A stretch of 64,000 nt of DNA from Paraliobacillus sp044383835. GTDB lineage: Bacteria; Bacillota; Bacilli; Bacillales; Amphibacillaceae. The notes beneath the pieces were generated by a model. That model worked only from the letters and a program-made list of their open reading frames with translations, was not told the origin of the DNA and did not search any database. The position numbers and the translations under genes were made by a program. Shown here in pieces: positions 7,968-16,492 of this stretch (positions are counted from its first letter, which is position 1; the number at the start of each line of letters is the position of its first letter). The stretch lies in the NCBI RefSeq assembly GCF_044383835.1, contig NZ_JBISEP010000003.1:1-64000 (forward strand), written 5' to 3'.

Positions 7968-8630
7968 TTATTTCACTATATAGCTTGGCTTAGTATGAGA
8001 AAAAGAAAATTTTTTAATGGAATAATGATGTTTTTCGAAAAACTCATCCACAGCTCTTGTTTCACCTTCTACTGTTCCGTAATCATCAAAAACAATAACT
8101 CCACCTTTAACTACACGATCGAATAGTAACTCTAATGCTAGAGCTGAAGGCTCATATACATCGCAATCGATATGTAATAGGGCAATTTTTTCTTGAGGTT
8201 TCTCTTTAATATAACTTGGCAAAGTATCCATAATATTTCCTTCAACAAGTTGTATATTAGAGATTCGTTTATGTTGAAAACTTAGCTCTAATTCCTTTTT
8301 AGTGATATAGCTATCATTAAATTGCTTATTCCATTTATCAACAAATGCCATATCACTCTTCACTTCATTTACAGACGGAAATTCACCAAACATGTCAAAA
8401 CCAATTATTTGTCTAGATTTTTCATTTTCTAATAATTCCCTAAAAGTTGCAAATTGAACTAGAGAATTTCCTTTAAAAACCCCTAACTCAATAACATTTC
8501 CAGGTAAATTAATGATCTTTTTATATAACTCATAGTGGGATAAGATATTACCTATTCGATATGGTTCAGAAGTCAATATAAAACCATTCTCATAATCAAA
8601 TGCATTTTCAAAGAGATACTTGTTAATCAA
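7968..8630 (-). CDS. TylF/MycF-like sugar O-methyltransferase
   Basis: This 220-aa SAM-dependent methyltransferase is of the macrocin O-methyltransferase (TylF/MycF) type. Motif I is NVIELGVFKGNSLVQFA (about 45-61). LLHIDCDVYEPSALALELL and GGVIVFDDYGTVEGETRAVDEFF carry the metal-binding Asp pair of the family. It starts at TTG (8630-8628) behind AAGGAGTG. Its position between a Maf glycosyltransferase and nonulosonate synthesis genes suggests it methylates the flagellin sugar, which is inference. It stands alone, with over 100 bp on each side. Confidence 0.8.
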   Translation of the reverse strand: MINKYLFENAFDYENGFILTSEPYRIGNILSHYELYKKIINLPGNVIELGVFKGNSLVQFATFRELLENEKSRQIIGFDMFGEFPSVNEVKSDMAFVDKWNKQFNDSYITKKELELSFQHKRISNIQLVEGNIMDTLPSYIKEKPQEKIALLHIDCDVYEPSALALELLFDRVVKGGVIVFDDYGTVEGETRAVDEFFEKHHYSIKKFSFSHTKPSYIVK

Positions 8631-9094
8631 CTGATAACACTCCTTACATAACTTTCGATGAATTTTTCAATTCAGTTATAGTTAATTTTTTTAAACATTC
8701 ATAGAACAATTTAGGATAAATAAAACAATTTGCTATTGACTTGTTAGTTTTATGAATAGTGTAATTATAAAGGACATAGAACTTTATCCTTTGTCCTCCT
8801 ACTGTGACAGTTTAGCTAGGTTCAGTAAACTAGATGATTAAAATTAGGAATAAATTTTAATACCGTAAAGGAATATCCATTAATCTTACAACATTTCTGC
8901 AGCTTAGTTTCATTTATCCAGCACGCAATTCACGTATTTTCTGCCACCGCAAGTAAAGCGACTACGGTTTCTAAAAAAGATCTACTTTTCCTAATTAGAT
9001 AAATACTTTCACTTGATAGTATCACTTTAGTAACTATTTTTTTAAAGTGTAAACCAATAAAGTTGTATCACTTGTTAGTAATATTTCCTTCATT
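8631..9094. other. 464-bp gap inside the glycosylation island, no gene seen
   Basis: There is no open frame of note on either strand and no clear terminator. Minus-strand reading around 8900-8980 gives short gene-like stretches broken by stops, and the base composition there is less AT-rich. It could be a decayed gene, but no family was recognised. Confidence 0.5.
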
Positions 9095-10912
9095 TTAATC
9101 ATCTATCTTAATAGTTTCGATTAGCTCTTCTATGTATGGTTCTGTAAATATTAGATGATTATCTATTTCAGTTAGGTATTCTCCAAAATAAAAATCAACC
9201 ATCTCTATTTTATTCTTGATGTTTGTTTCAGCTTTTATTTTTTTTGATTGTTTCGCCAACTGTTCGGTTTGAAATCTAACCATGGGACTAATGACAGTTC
9301 TAAAATATTTATTATTCTTTACTTTTTTTAAAAGTTTATCGAATTTAACTAATTTTTTTTCTATTGATTGCAGTTGTGTATGAGTAAATTCTTTGCACTC
9401 AACTATTAAACGTTGCATTTCTGTCAACAATAAATTTAATTGGTCCTTTGAATTATATAAGTTTATTGTTTTCTTATAAACCAGTTCATCCTTATAATTA
9501 TTATTCTTACAAAACCATTCTGTTTCTGTAGAATTATCTCTTAGATAATCATTTATTACTTGCTCTAAAGGAATAAATGTTGCACCATTTATTTTAGCAC
9601 CACCTTTTGAAGTATTATAAACAGTTACATTTTTCGCAATACTAATGTAATGTTCAAGATGTACTCTCATACGCTCAAAGCCATCATCTGTGAAAACTTC
9701 TTCGCCATAAACGTTCTTAACTTTAAATAATTTTTCATCCATTGTTTCAGGTCCATAGCTGATTCCACTAGCATACATTTTATTTTTTTCATAAGCCAAG
9801 TTTTGACCTACAAGGATAATATTACGAAAACCTAATTTAACTAATAGTTGAAAAGTAACAATTGCAATTGATGGTGCATCTACAACCAAATCCAAATCTT
9901 TGCTATCGTTTAATAGAAATGGTGCTACAGAATCTTGACTAGTTATCATATGAAGCATATTACCAGGATAGTTTTTCAGCGTTTCATAACCAACTGTACT
10001 ACCAAAGATTAAAGGAATCTCGCTTATTTCTTTTTCTTTTATTTTCTCAAAAACGAGTTGATTTTTTTCAGTAGGATCATAAGTACATGCTGCATCTGGA
10101 TAAATATTATGTTCAATTAATGAATTAATTGCTGAACCCACAGAAAAGATATACGCTTGCTTATTATCTTTAATAAATCTTAGATGTTCATACTCAGAAT
10201 CTAAACTAGGTCCTGCTGAAACTAGGATTGCAGTCTTCCCCTTAAAGTAATCTTTATCAATATCATTTAAAATGTTTGGTGTTTGCATTATTTTTGGTAT
10301 GTTTTTAATGGCATTAATCGTCCATCTCTTCTGGAAGGATAAATTAGTTGCCAAACGACTCTTTTCATTTTTTAAAGATTTAGCAAGTGTTTCATATAAA
10401 TGAAATAATTCATTACTATAATGTGTTTGGTAAAATGGATGTGCATAAATTTGAATTTTAAGAGAATAGATCGTTTTTAATTTATTTATTTTTTGTTCAA
10501 GATTACTTCTATTCATAAAAGATAATTTATTTATGTCAAACTGTTTCTCTAATGAAATTGCATCTAAAACAGTAGCTAAAATATTTATGTCTGGTTCATA
10601 AATAGTAAAAGCAACGTTAGGGTATTTGCTTGTTAGAGCTTCAATATGGTATCCTAAGCCGAAACCAAAGACGATAATATGTTCCTTATCCTCTTCTAGG
10701 TTAAAATCATTTACTATCCGAATAGCTTCTGAGTTGGGATCATATTTACTATGAATATAATTGTATTGATAGTCTATTTTCATTTTCAATGTTGGCATAC
10801 CTTTTTTTGAATTCTCCACAATGATTCTATCTGTATCCATAGAGATATTATTACATTCGTCTAACAATTGCCTATCCGTTCTTCGGAGATAGTTTCTATT
10901 TTCAATTCGCAT
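9095..10912 (-). CDS. Maf (DUF115) motility-associated glycosyltransferase
   Basis: This 605-aa Maf-family protein transfers a nonulosonic acid (legionaminic or pseudaminic acid in studied cases) to Ser/Thr of flagellin in the cytoplasm. The central MAF_flag10/DUF115 domain shows TAILVSAGPSLDSEYEHLR (about 225-245), FSVGSAINSLIEHNIYPD and ACTYDPTEKN, then NIILVGQNLAY. Helical N- and C-terminal regions flank it. The frame is open to 10936, but the ATG at 10912 has AAGGGGAACG at good spacing and is preferred. It overlaps the upstream 203-aa gene by 11 bp. Being one gene from hag makes flagellin the likely acceptor. Confidence 0.88.
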   Translation of the reverse strand: MRIENRNYLRRTDRQLLDECNNISMDTDRIIVENSKKGMPTLKMKIDYQYNYIHSKYDPNSEAIRIVNDFNLEEDKEHIIVFGFGLGYHIEALTSKYPNVAFTIYEPDINILATVLDAISLEKQFDINKLSFMNRSNLEQKINKLKTIYSLKIQIYAHPFYQTHYSNELFHLYETLAKSLKNEKSRLATNLSFQKRWTINAIKNIPKIMQTPNILNDIDKDYFKGKTAILVSAGPSLDSEYEHLRFIKDNKQAYIFSVGSAINSLIEHNIYPDAACTYDPTEKNQLVFEKIKEKEISEIPLIFGSTVGYETLKNYPGNMLHMITSQDSVAPFLLNDSKDLDLVVDAPSIAIVTFQLLVKLGFRNIILVGQNLAYEKNKMYASGISYGPETMDEKLFKVKNVYGEEVFTDDGFERMRVHLEHYISIAKNVTVYNTSKGGAKINGATFIPLEQVINDYLRDNSTETEWFCKNNNYKDELVYKKTINLYNSKDQLNLLLTEMQRLIVECKEFTHTQLQSIEKKLVKFDKLLKKVKNNKYFRTVISPMVRFQTEQLAKQSKKIKAETNIKNKIEMVDFYFGEYLTEIDNHLIFTEPYIEELIETIKIDD

Positions 10913-11513
10913 TCTTTCGTTCCCCTTCCAAATCAATTGATTTGGTTAGTGCTTGTTTTAATGTTTTTAATCCAGGTACTATTTCGTAATCTAGTATATC
11001 CGCAATTAATGTATTGTCTTTTGCTTTAATACTTTCTTCTAGTTGCACAAGTTCTTTCCTTATTGTTGTAATAGCTATCAAATAATCATTCCAATTTGTT
11101 GGTTGCTGTTCCGATTTTTCAATCGATTCTACTAATTGATCAATCCATTGTAAAGCAAACAAAATTTGTTCAAGATTTACCCAAGCCTGCTCTGAACCAC
11201 CTTGATAAAACAAGTCTATAGTTGTTTTCATTTCAGGAAGTGCCCGCATTAAATAAGATTCACCAGTAAGATAAGTTTCGTTCATTAGTTCTTTTAAAGT
11301 AAGGAATATCACCTCTACTTTTTCTAACGTACTTATCTGTTCTATGATCTTATTTTCAAAGTCTTCATAAATATCTTGGCCATCTAATTTCATATGACTG
11401 AATTTTTTATCCGATTGATCCAATTTTTGTTTAATATAAGTATAAATATGATCGATAGCTGCACGTTCATTTTTCAATTCGACTACTTGCTGATCAATAA
11501 TTAGTTGCATCAT
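10902..11513 (-). CDS. Hypothetical protein coupled to Maf glycosyltransferase
   Basis: A 203-aa acidic, mainly helical protein was not recognised as any named family. It has no signal peptide and no membrane segment. It contains several amphipathic stretches (for instance about 45-75 and 120-160), as in small flagellar chaperones. It is translationally coupled to the Maf gene, overlapping it by 11 bp, and lies immediately after hag with its own promoter-like boxes at 11548-11577. A role as helper of flagellin glycosylation or secretion is only inferred from position. Confidence 0.7.
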   Translation of the reverse strand: MMQLIIDQQVVELKNERAAIDHIYTYIKQKLDQSDKKFSHMKLDGQDIYEDFENKIIEQISTLEKVEVIFLTLKELMNETYLTGESYLMRALPEMKTTIDLFYQGGSEQAWVNLEQILFALQWIDQLVESIEKSEQQPTNWNDYLIAITTIRKELVQLEESIKAKDNTLIADILDYEIVPGLKTLKQALTKSIDLEGERKNAN

Positions 11514-11547
11514 TTATTACCCCATTTTAATGTAATCTTTTCTATTT

Positions 11548-11577
11548 ATTATATCGACAATTTTCTTATATTTTCAA
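11548..11577 (-). promoter_or_regulatory. Sigma-A promoter of the 203-aa/maf unit
   Basis: TTGAAA (11577-11572), an 18-nt spacer and TATAAT (11553-11548) lie on the minus strand, 35 bp before the start codon. The -10 region also reads GTCGATAT, a sigma-D-like -10, but the matching -35 (TTGA) is poor. Confidence 0.6.
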
Positions 11578-11620
11578 TGCTAATTTAGCTAATAGTAAAT
11601 TAGTCTTGTAGTGGTAGATA

Positions 11621-11662
11621 AAATAAAAAATAAGGCCATCTTTAGGTAGATGACCTTATTTT
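11621..11662 (-). terminator. hag terminator
   Basis: A 15-bp stem with one G-U pair (627-641 with 648-662 of the 11-kb block) is followed by a T-run on the minus strand, just past the hag stop. Confidence 0.9.
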
Positions 11663-11670
11663 TATATCAT

Positions 11671-12543
11671 TTATTGTAGTAACTGTAGTACACCTTGTGG
11701 TGCTTGGTTAGCTTGTGCCAACATAGACTGAGAGGCTTGTGTAAGAATGTTATTCTTCGTAAATGCCATCATTTCTTTTGCCATGTCAACATCACGAATA
11801 CGTGATTCAGCAGCTGTTAGGTTTTCTTGAGAAGCACCTAAGTTGTTAATCGTATGCTCTAAACGGTTTTGAATAGCACCGAGTGCTGAACGTTGAGAAG
11901 AAACAGTTGTGATAGCAGCATCAATTGTACCTAAAGCTGCATCAAACGCAGCAGTACCAGATCCACCTTCAAAAGATGTTACATTAATTGCACTTGCACC
12001 ACTTGCACCATTAAGTCCGAGGCCAGAAGTACTCATGTTTTCGATGTTAATAGATAATTGCTCCCCTTGGTTAGCACCAATTTGGAATGTAATATTCACT
12101 GCTCCAGAACCAGCAGCAGCAAAATCACCATTTAATAATGTCTTACCATTAAATGCAGTACGATCTGAAATCCCTTTAATTTCTTCTGTAAGTGCATTGA
12201 TTTCATCTTGGATAGCTTGCAAATCTTCAGTTTCTTGTGTACCTGTATTACCAGCTTGTACTGTTAGTTCACGCATACGTTGAAGAATTGCATGTGTTTC
12301 AGTTAATGCACCTTCTGCTGTTTGGATTAAAGAAATACCATCTTGAGAGTTCTTTTGTGCCATATCAAGACCACGGATTTGACCACGCATTTTTTCAGAA
12401 ATTGCAAGACCTGCTGCGTCATCTCCTGCTTTGTTAATACGAAGACCTGATGAAAGTTTTTCTAATGAATTTTGTACTGCACTGTTGTTACCAGTTAGTT
12501 GGCGGTGTGTGTTTAACGCCGCAATATTGTGATTAATTCTCAT
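11671..12543 (-). CDS. hag: Flagellin
   Basis: This 290-aa flagellin is the filament subunit. The conserved D0/D1 N-terminus is MRINHNIAALNTHRQL, with LEKLSSGLRINKAGDDAAGLAISEKMRGQIRGL, and the C-terminus has RIRDVDMAKEM and ends in QAPQGVLQLLQ. The middle part (about 170-215) is Gly/Ala/Ser-rich and short, offering Ser/Thr sites for glycosylation. The ATG at 12543 follows AAGGAGGAAC; the frame continues upstream but without a ribosome site. The leader holds a CsrA site and a sigma-D promoter. The adjacent Maf and neuBCA genes suggest the protein is glycosylated. Confidence 0.97.
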   Translation of the reverse strand: MRINHNIAALNTHRQLTGNNSAVQNSLEKLSSGLRINKAGDDAAGLAISEKMRGQIRGLDMAQKNSQDGISLIQTAEGALTETHAILQRMRELTVQAGNTGTQETEDLQAIQDEINALTEEIKGISDRTAFNGKTLLNGDFAAAGSGAVNITFQIGANQGEQLSINIENMSTSGLGLNGASGASAINVTSFEGGSGTAAFDAALGTIDAAITTVSSQRSALGAIQNRLEHTINNLGASQENLTAAESRIRDVDMAKEMMAFTKNNILTQASQSMLAQANQAPQGVLQLLQ

Positions 12544-12550
12544 TTGAAAG

Positions 12551-12589
12551 TTCCTCCTTGAATTTGAATTATACTCCACATCCTTGTGG
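12551..12589 (-). promoter_or_regulatory. CsrA binding sites in the hag leader
   Basis: In the mRNA, CCACA-AGGA-UGUGG (12589-12576) forms a 5-bp hairpin with the binding core in its loop and contains ACAAGGAUGU, the CsrA SELEX consensus core. A second GGA lies in the Shine-Dalgarno sequence AAGGAGGA (12559-12552). This is the two-site layout by which CsrA represses flagellin translation in B. subtilis. Confidence 0.8.
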
Positions 12590-12643
12590 GATACCGAATG
12601 AACTAAAGCGGCCGTCTCTAGTTTCAACCGGTGTTCAATTATA

Positions 12644-12670
12644 ATATCGGTATAAAAAAAAGATTGTTTA
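12644..12670 (-). promoter_or_regulatory. Sigma-D promoter of hag
   Basis: TAAA (12670-12667), a 15-nt spacer and ACCGATAT (12651-12644) match the sigma-D consensus TAAA-N15-GCCGATAT at 11 of 12 bases. The predicted transcript has a leader of roughly 90 nt. Confidence 0.92.
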
Positions 12671-12689
12671 GCATTTTTTAATCTTTTTT
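12653..12689 (-). terminator. csrA terminator overlapping the hag promoter
   Basis: An 8-bp arm AAAAGATT and its partner AATCTTTT, separated by a short AT-rich loop, run into a T8 tract on the minus strand. The tract ends just before the sigma-D -10 of hag, and the -35 TAAA lies in the loop. Confidence 0.65.
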
Positions 12690-12896
12690 CAAAAGTTTTA
12701 GTAAATCTGTCGATATATCTGCTGCGCGATTATTTTCTTCTTGAATTTCAAGATAAATTTCTTTCCGATGAATGTCTATATGCGTTGGAGCAGAAATGCC
12801 TAATTTAATTTGATCACCATCAATACCGACTACTTTTATTTCAATATCTTCTCCAATTTGAATAGCTTCGTGTAATTTTCTAGTTAAAACTAACAT
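12678..12896 (-). CDS. csrA: Carbon storage regulator CsrA
   Basis: A 72-aa RNA-binding regulator begins MLVLTRKLHEAIQIGEDIEIKV, with KLGISAPTHIDIHRKEIY and the usual short C-terminal tail. As a dimer it binds GGA motifs, and in Bacillus it blocks hag translation. It starts one base after the fliW stop. The target sites in the adjacent hag leader are visible, so the regulator and its target are neighbours. Confidence 0.96.
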   Translation of the reverse strand: MLVLTRKLHEAIQIGEDIEIKVVGIDGDQIKLGISAPTHIDIHRKEIYLEIQEENNRAADISTDLLKLLKKD

Positions 12897-12897
12897 A

Positions 12898-13347
12898 TTA
12901 GCCCTCCCTCTCTAGCTCAGAAGGTTGTATGGGGGCTTTAATTAAATGACTTTTTTCATTTGTTATATACTGTTTCGCAAGCTTATTCACTTGATTAATA
13001 ATAATAGGCGCTTGTAAATTTATCGTACTTTTTTCAAAAGGTTCTTTTAAAGAAACAATCGATGCTACTTTTACCTGATCAGCTGAGTTTATCTCTAATG
13101 CTTCTATTGTATGATCGTCTAAATCAAACGCATACGTATGATAAATATGATAAGGATTTACTACGATAAACCCTAACGTAGGTGTTATCGTAGATTGCAA
13201 CACTTGAAAAACAGAATTATATTGTAATTCAAGCAAGACAAATTCCTTTTCATTATTAAATCCTGGGATGCCCTGTGGAAAGGTTAATAAGTTGTCATTA
13301 TCTATCGTTATTTCACCATGGTATTTTGTTTGTATATTCATTATCAC
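12898..13347 (-). CDS. fliW: Flagellar assembly factor FliW
   Basis: This 149-aa protein is the allosteric antagonist of CsrA. It is sequestered by flagellin, so free FliW reports that flagellin has been secreted. It shows TKYHGEITIDNDNLLTFPQGIPGF and LEFVLLE-like strands, then NPYHIYHTYAFDLDD. Two starts are possible: GTG at 13347 and ATG at 13341, both behind AAGGAG (5 and 11 nt away). It is coupled to csrA. Confidence 0.95.
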   Translation of the reverse strand: MIMNIQTKYHGEITIDNDNLLTFPQGIPGFNNEKEFVLLELQYNSVFQVLQSTITPTLGFIVVNPYHIYHTYAFDLDDHTIEALEINSADQVKVASIVSLKEPFEKSTINLQAPIIINQVNKLAKQYITNEKSHLIKAPIQPSELEREG

Positions 13348-13359
13348 CAGTTCTCCTTT

Positions 13360-13950
13360 TTAAATGAGCATTTCAAAATTCACACCATGAAATTTGAGAT
13401 TTTCAAAATCAATTTCTAGGCTAGCTTCTTGACGAATCCCTGTTTCAACAGATCCCCGTTGATACTGTATAATAGGCTTGTTTGGTGTATGCTTTATCAT
13501 TGGCGGATTAACTTGAACATCAACATGAATTTCTGATGGTTGATAATCTGTTTTAACAGAAAAAACAGAAGGTACCCAGCCAATATTAAATTCCTTTATC
13601 TTGCGATTACCATTTTCAATCGCTTGATTCACAATTGGCTTTGATTTGTGTTCAATTTTCATCAATTGCTCACCTTGTTCTGTTCTTCTCGCTATACCTT
13701 GTAATACTTTTTGGTAACCTTCTCTAGCAGCATCTTTGTTGATTACTTTAGCACTTTTCAATCCCATATCATGCCATGCTTTTGTTTGATCGATAGTCAA
13801 TTTAGAAGGTGTCGTATTGATGTTCAGCTCAGCTTGTGGCTGATTGATTTGTTGTGTTGCTTTTGGTTGTTCAATCGTTTGTTTCCCATGATTGGTTTGA
13901 ATCGAAATAAGGGCTGGCTGTGACTCCATTCTAATCTGAGGTAGTTTCAT
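13360..13950 (-). CDS. DUF6470 family protein (YviE-like)
   Basis: A 196-aa soluble protein occupies the place of B. subtilis yviE between flgL and fliW. It begins MKLPQIRMESQPALISIQT, is rich in Gln and Ile in the first third, and has IGWVPSVFSVKTDYQPSEIHVDVQVNPP in the C-terminal part. The function is unknown. It starts 29 bp after the flgL terminator and lies 12 bp before fliW, so it probably forms a unit with fliW and csrA. Confidence 0.85.
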   Translation of the reverse strand: MKLPQIRMESQPALISIQTNHGKQTIEQPKATQQINQPQAELNINTTPSKLTIDQTKAWHDMGLKSAKVINKDAAREGYQKVLQGIARRTEQGEQLMKIEHKSKPIVNQAIENGNRKIKEFNIGWVPSVFSVKTDYQPSEIHVDVQVNPPMIKHTPNKPIIQYQRGSVETGIRQEASLEIDFENLKFHGVNFEMLI

Positions 13951-13979
13951 CCATACACTCCCCTTCTTACTTTTAGAAT

Positions 13980-14013
13980 AAAAAGGCTTGTCACAAATGC
14001 GACAAGTCTTTTT
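13980..14013 (-). terminator. Terminator between flgL and DUF6470 gene
   Basis: A perfect 13-bp stem (13980-13992 with 14001-14013) ends in TTTTT on the minus strand. It should reduce readthrough from flgK-flgL into DUF6470-fliW-csrA. Confidence 0.85.
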
Positions 14014-14014
14014 A

Positions 14015-14941
14015 TTATCTTAGAAAATCTAATAGCGTTGGCTGAATAACACGAGAGCCAGCACTAAGTGCAGCTCTATGAATACTTTCTTGTGTGGTTA
14101 AATTAAGAATTACTTTTTCAATGTCAGCATCTTCATTCTTGGACATCATGCTTTTTGCAGAAATTTCTTGATTACTCAATCGATCTTCAATTAACTCTAC
14201 ACGATTCATACGTGCTCCGATATCTGCTCTTTCATTTACTACATTTTCTGCATGTGTATCTATCAATCCAATATAATCATCTAAAACTTCCTCTGGTTCA
14301 CCTGTACGTAAGGCTTCTGAAAATGCTTCAATATCCTTGAATAAATCTTTGGTAAAAACATGGTTCGGATTACTATTCACCTGCAATTTAGTACCCGTCG
14401 CTACTTCTATAAAGACTTCCGTTGATTCTGGAGGGAGATCTGATACTGTAACATTTCCATCCTTATTTACAGTTACAGGCGGATTCATGTTACCTGTACC
14501 TGTACCATCGTCTGTACCAGTTGTTTTCGTTCCGTTGAAAATATATTTATCGTTTACTTTAGTATTGGCGATTTCAACCAAATGTGCTTTTAATTCATCT
14601 ATCTCTTCGGCAATATTTGCTCTTTGTCCTTCTTCATAGGTTCCATTACTTCCTTGGACAGCTAGCTCTCTCATTCTTTGTAAAACTTTATTCGCTTCAG
14701 CCAGAGAATCGTCCGAATTATCTAACCAATTATTCACTTCTCCCATGTTACGTTGGAATTGTTCAATATCGGAAACTTGAGAACGATAATTAATTCCCTT
14801 CATTGCAACAACTGGATCCTGTGATGGTCTATTAATTTTTTTCCCTGTTGATAATTGGTCCATGTATTTATCGAGGTTACTGTAACTATTACTTAGATTA
14901 CGCATCATATTATTCGTTAACATACTTTGTGTTACGCGCAT
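14015..14941 (-). CDS. flgL: Flagellar hook-filament junction protein FlgL (HAP3)
   Basis: This 308-aa flagellin-like junction protein starts MRVTQSMLTNNMMRNL, with LDKYMDQLSTGKKINRPSQDPVVAMKG, and ends RVIQPTLLDFLR. It joins FlgK to the filament. It starts 5 bp after flgK; its Shine-Dalgarno GGGAGG is made from the last flgK codons. Confidence 0.95.
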   Translation of the reverse strand: MRVTQSMLTNNMMRNLSNSYSNLDKYMDQLSTGKKINRPSQDPVVAMKGINYRSQVSDIEQFQRNMGEVNNWLDNSDDSLAEANKVLQRMRELAVQGSNGTYEEGQRANIAEEIDELKAHLVEIANTKVNDKYIFNGTKTTGTDDGTGTGNMNPPVTVNKDGNVTVSDLPPESTEVFIEVATGTKLQVNSNPNHVFTKDLFKDIEAFSEALRTGEPEEVLDDYIGLIDTHAENVVNERADIGARMNRVELIEDRLSNQEISAKSMMSKNEDADIEKVILNLTTQESIHRAALSAGSRVIQPTLLDFLR

Positions 14942-14946
14942 TTACT

Positions 14947-16479
14947 TTACCTCCCTACTAATCCCATATTATTAATAATTCGATCAAGCATTTCATCAAC
15001 TGTCGTCATTCCACGTGCCGCAGCATTATATGCGTGTTGGAATTTTATTAGGTTTGTCATTTCTTCATCTAATGAGACAGCACTTACCGAGTCTCTATTT
15101 TCTTGTACTTGTTGTTCAAGCACCGCCGCATTCGATAACATTCGATTTGCTTCTTGCGCTTTTACACCCATATCACCAATAAGTGACTGATAAAAGCTTC
15201 TTGTAGATTTTTTTTCACCTAAACCTATACCCGTTTGATTTAATACATCAGATAAATTAGTTGCATTTGTGCCATCACCTGCATCACCGTTTTTACTTGC
15301 TGCAATCAAATCTGGATCATCTAGTATTTCTTGATTAACTGTAATCGATCCAGCCGGAGAGGATGCATTATATTCAAAGAAAGGTTTTCCAGGATCACCG
15401 TATAAATCTATCCCGCTCTGTTGTACCGTATTAAAAGCATCAGCAAACGCTTCCGCCATTTGATCTATATCACTTATCATTTCATTATAATAACCTGCTA
15501 CATCACCATTGCCGTCCCCATCAATATCCGCACCGATATAGCCATTCATTTCCATTAGTCCTTTTAGCTCACCTTGCGAGCCAAAATCAACTGCAGCAAT
15601 ATCTATAGGCTGTACTGCTGCATCGTCTGGATTGAAAAAGCTAAATGTCGTAACATTATCATCGCTGTCATATCCTACTTCTAAATGATTGACCGCTCCG
15701 GTTTTCCCATCGACAAGCGTCACATCTTGTCCTACACCATTTAATGTAATAGTCGCTACACCTTCAGCAATTGGGCTAGGTTGTCCACTACTTTTATCAT
15801 ATGTAACAGAAATATTTGCAATCGATGAGAGTTCATCAATTAAGCGATCCCGTTCATCATATAAAGTGTTCGGTACATGACCATGTGGTTCGATTCCTTT
15901 GATCTCATCATTCACATCATTTATTTGACTAATAATTGAATTAATATCTTTTACTGTTACGTCGATTTGATTTTTTATATCTCCACGTACTTTTTGTAAA
16001 GAGCTATTAAGATAATTAAATGTATCTGCTAATGCTAACCCTCTTTGTGCCACTACTGAACGAGTCCCCGAGTGCTCAGGGTGGTCAGCTAAATCTTGTA
16101 AAGAACCATAAAATTGATCCATTACTGCGTTTAAACCTTCTTTTGATGGCTCATTCATAAGGTCTTCCATTTGTTTCAAAGCAGCAGCTCGCTGATCATA
16201 ATAACCAAGCTTACTATGTTCGTTTCTAAATTGCACATCTAGAAAACGATCACGTACACGTTGAATTGATCCAGCTTGCACGCCACTTCCGATGTCTGAT
16301 TTCACACCTTCTGTATACCTAGAAGGTGTAAGCGTGGAAACTTGTTCAAAGTTAACGCGTTGTCTCGTATATCCTTCCGTATTCGCATTAGAAATGTTAT
16401 GTGATGTTGTGTACAGAGCAGATTGTTGTGTGCTTAAGGCACGCATTGCTACTTCTAATCCATGAAATGTAGATACCAT
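14947..16479 (-). CDS. flgK: Flagellar hook-associated protein FlgK (HAP1)
   Basis: A 510-aa hook-filament junction protein. The N-terminus has FHGLEVAMRALSTQQSALYTTSHNISNANTEGYTRQRVNFE, and the C-terminus has VSLDEEMTNLIKFQHAYNAAARGMTTVDEMLDRIINN, both standard FlgK D0/D1 motifs. The centre (about 230-420) is the variable domain. It is preceded by GAGGGGGAA and lies 13 bp after flgN. Confidence 0.96.
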   Translation of the reverse strand: MVSTFHGLEVAMRALSTQQSALYTTSHNISNANTEGYTRQRVNFEQVSTLTPSRYTEGVKSDIGSGVQAGSIQRVRDRFLDVQFRNEHSKLGYYDQRAAALKQMEDLMNEPSKEGLNAVMDQFYGSLQDLADHPEHSGTRSVVAQRGLALADTFNYLNSSLQKVRGDIKNQIDVTVKDINSIISQINDVNDEIKGIEPHGHVPNTLYDERDRLIDELSSIANISVTYDKSSGQPSPIAEGVATITLNGVGQDVTLVDGKTGAVNHLEVGYDSDDNVTTFSFFNPDDAAVQPIDIAAVDFGSQGELKGLMEMNGYIGADIDGDGNGDVAGYYNEMISDIDQMAEAFADAFNTVQQSGIDLYGDPGKPFFEYNASSPAGSITVNQEILDDPDLIAASKNGDAGDGTNATNLSDVLNQTGIGLGEKKSTRSFYQSLIGDMGVKAQEANRMLSNAAVLEQQVQENRDSVSAVSLDEEMTNLIKFQHAYNAAARGMTTVDEMLDRIINNMGLVGR

Positions 16480-16492
16480 TTATATTTCCCCC

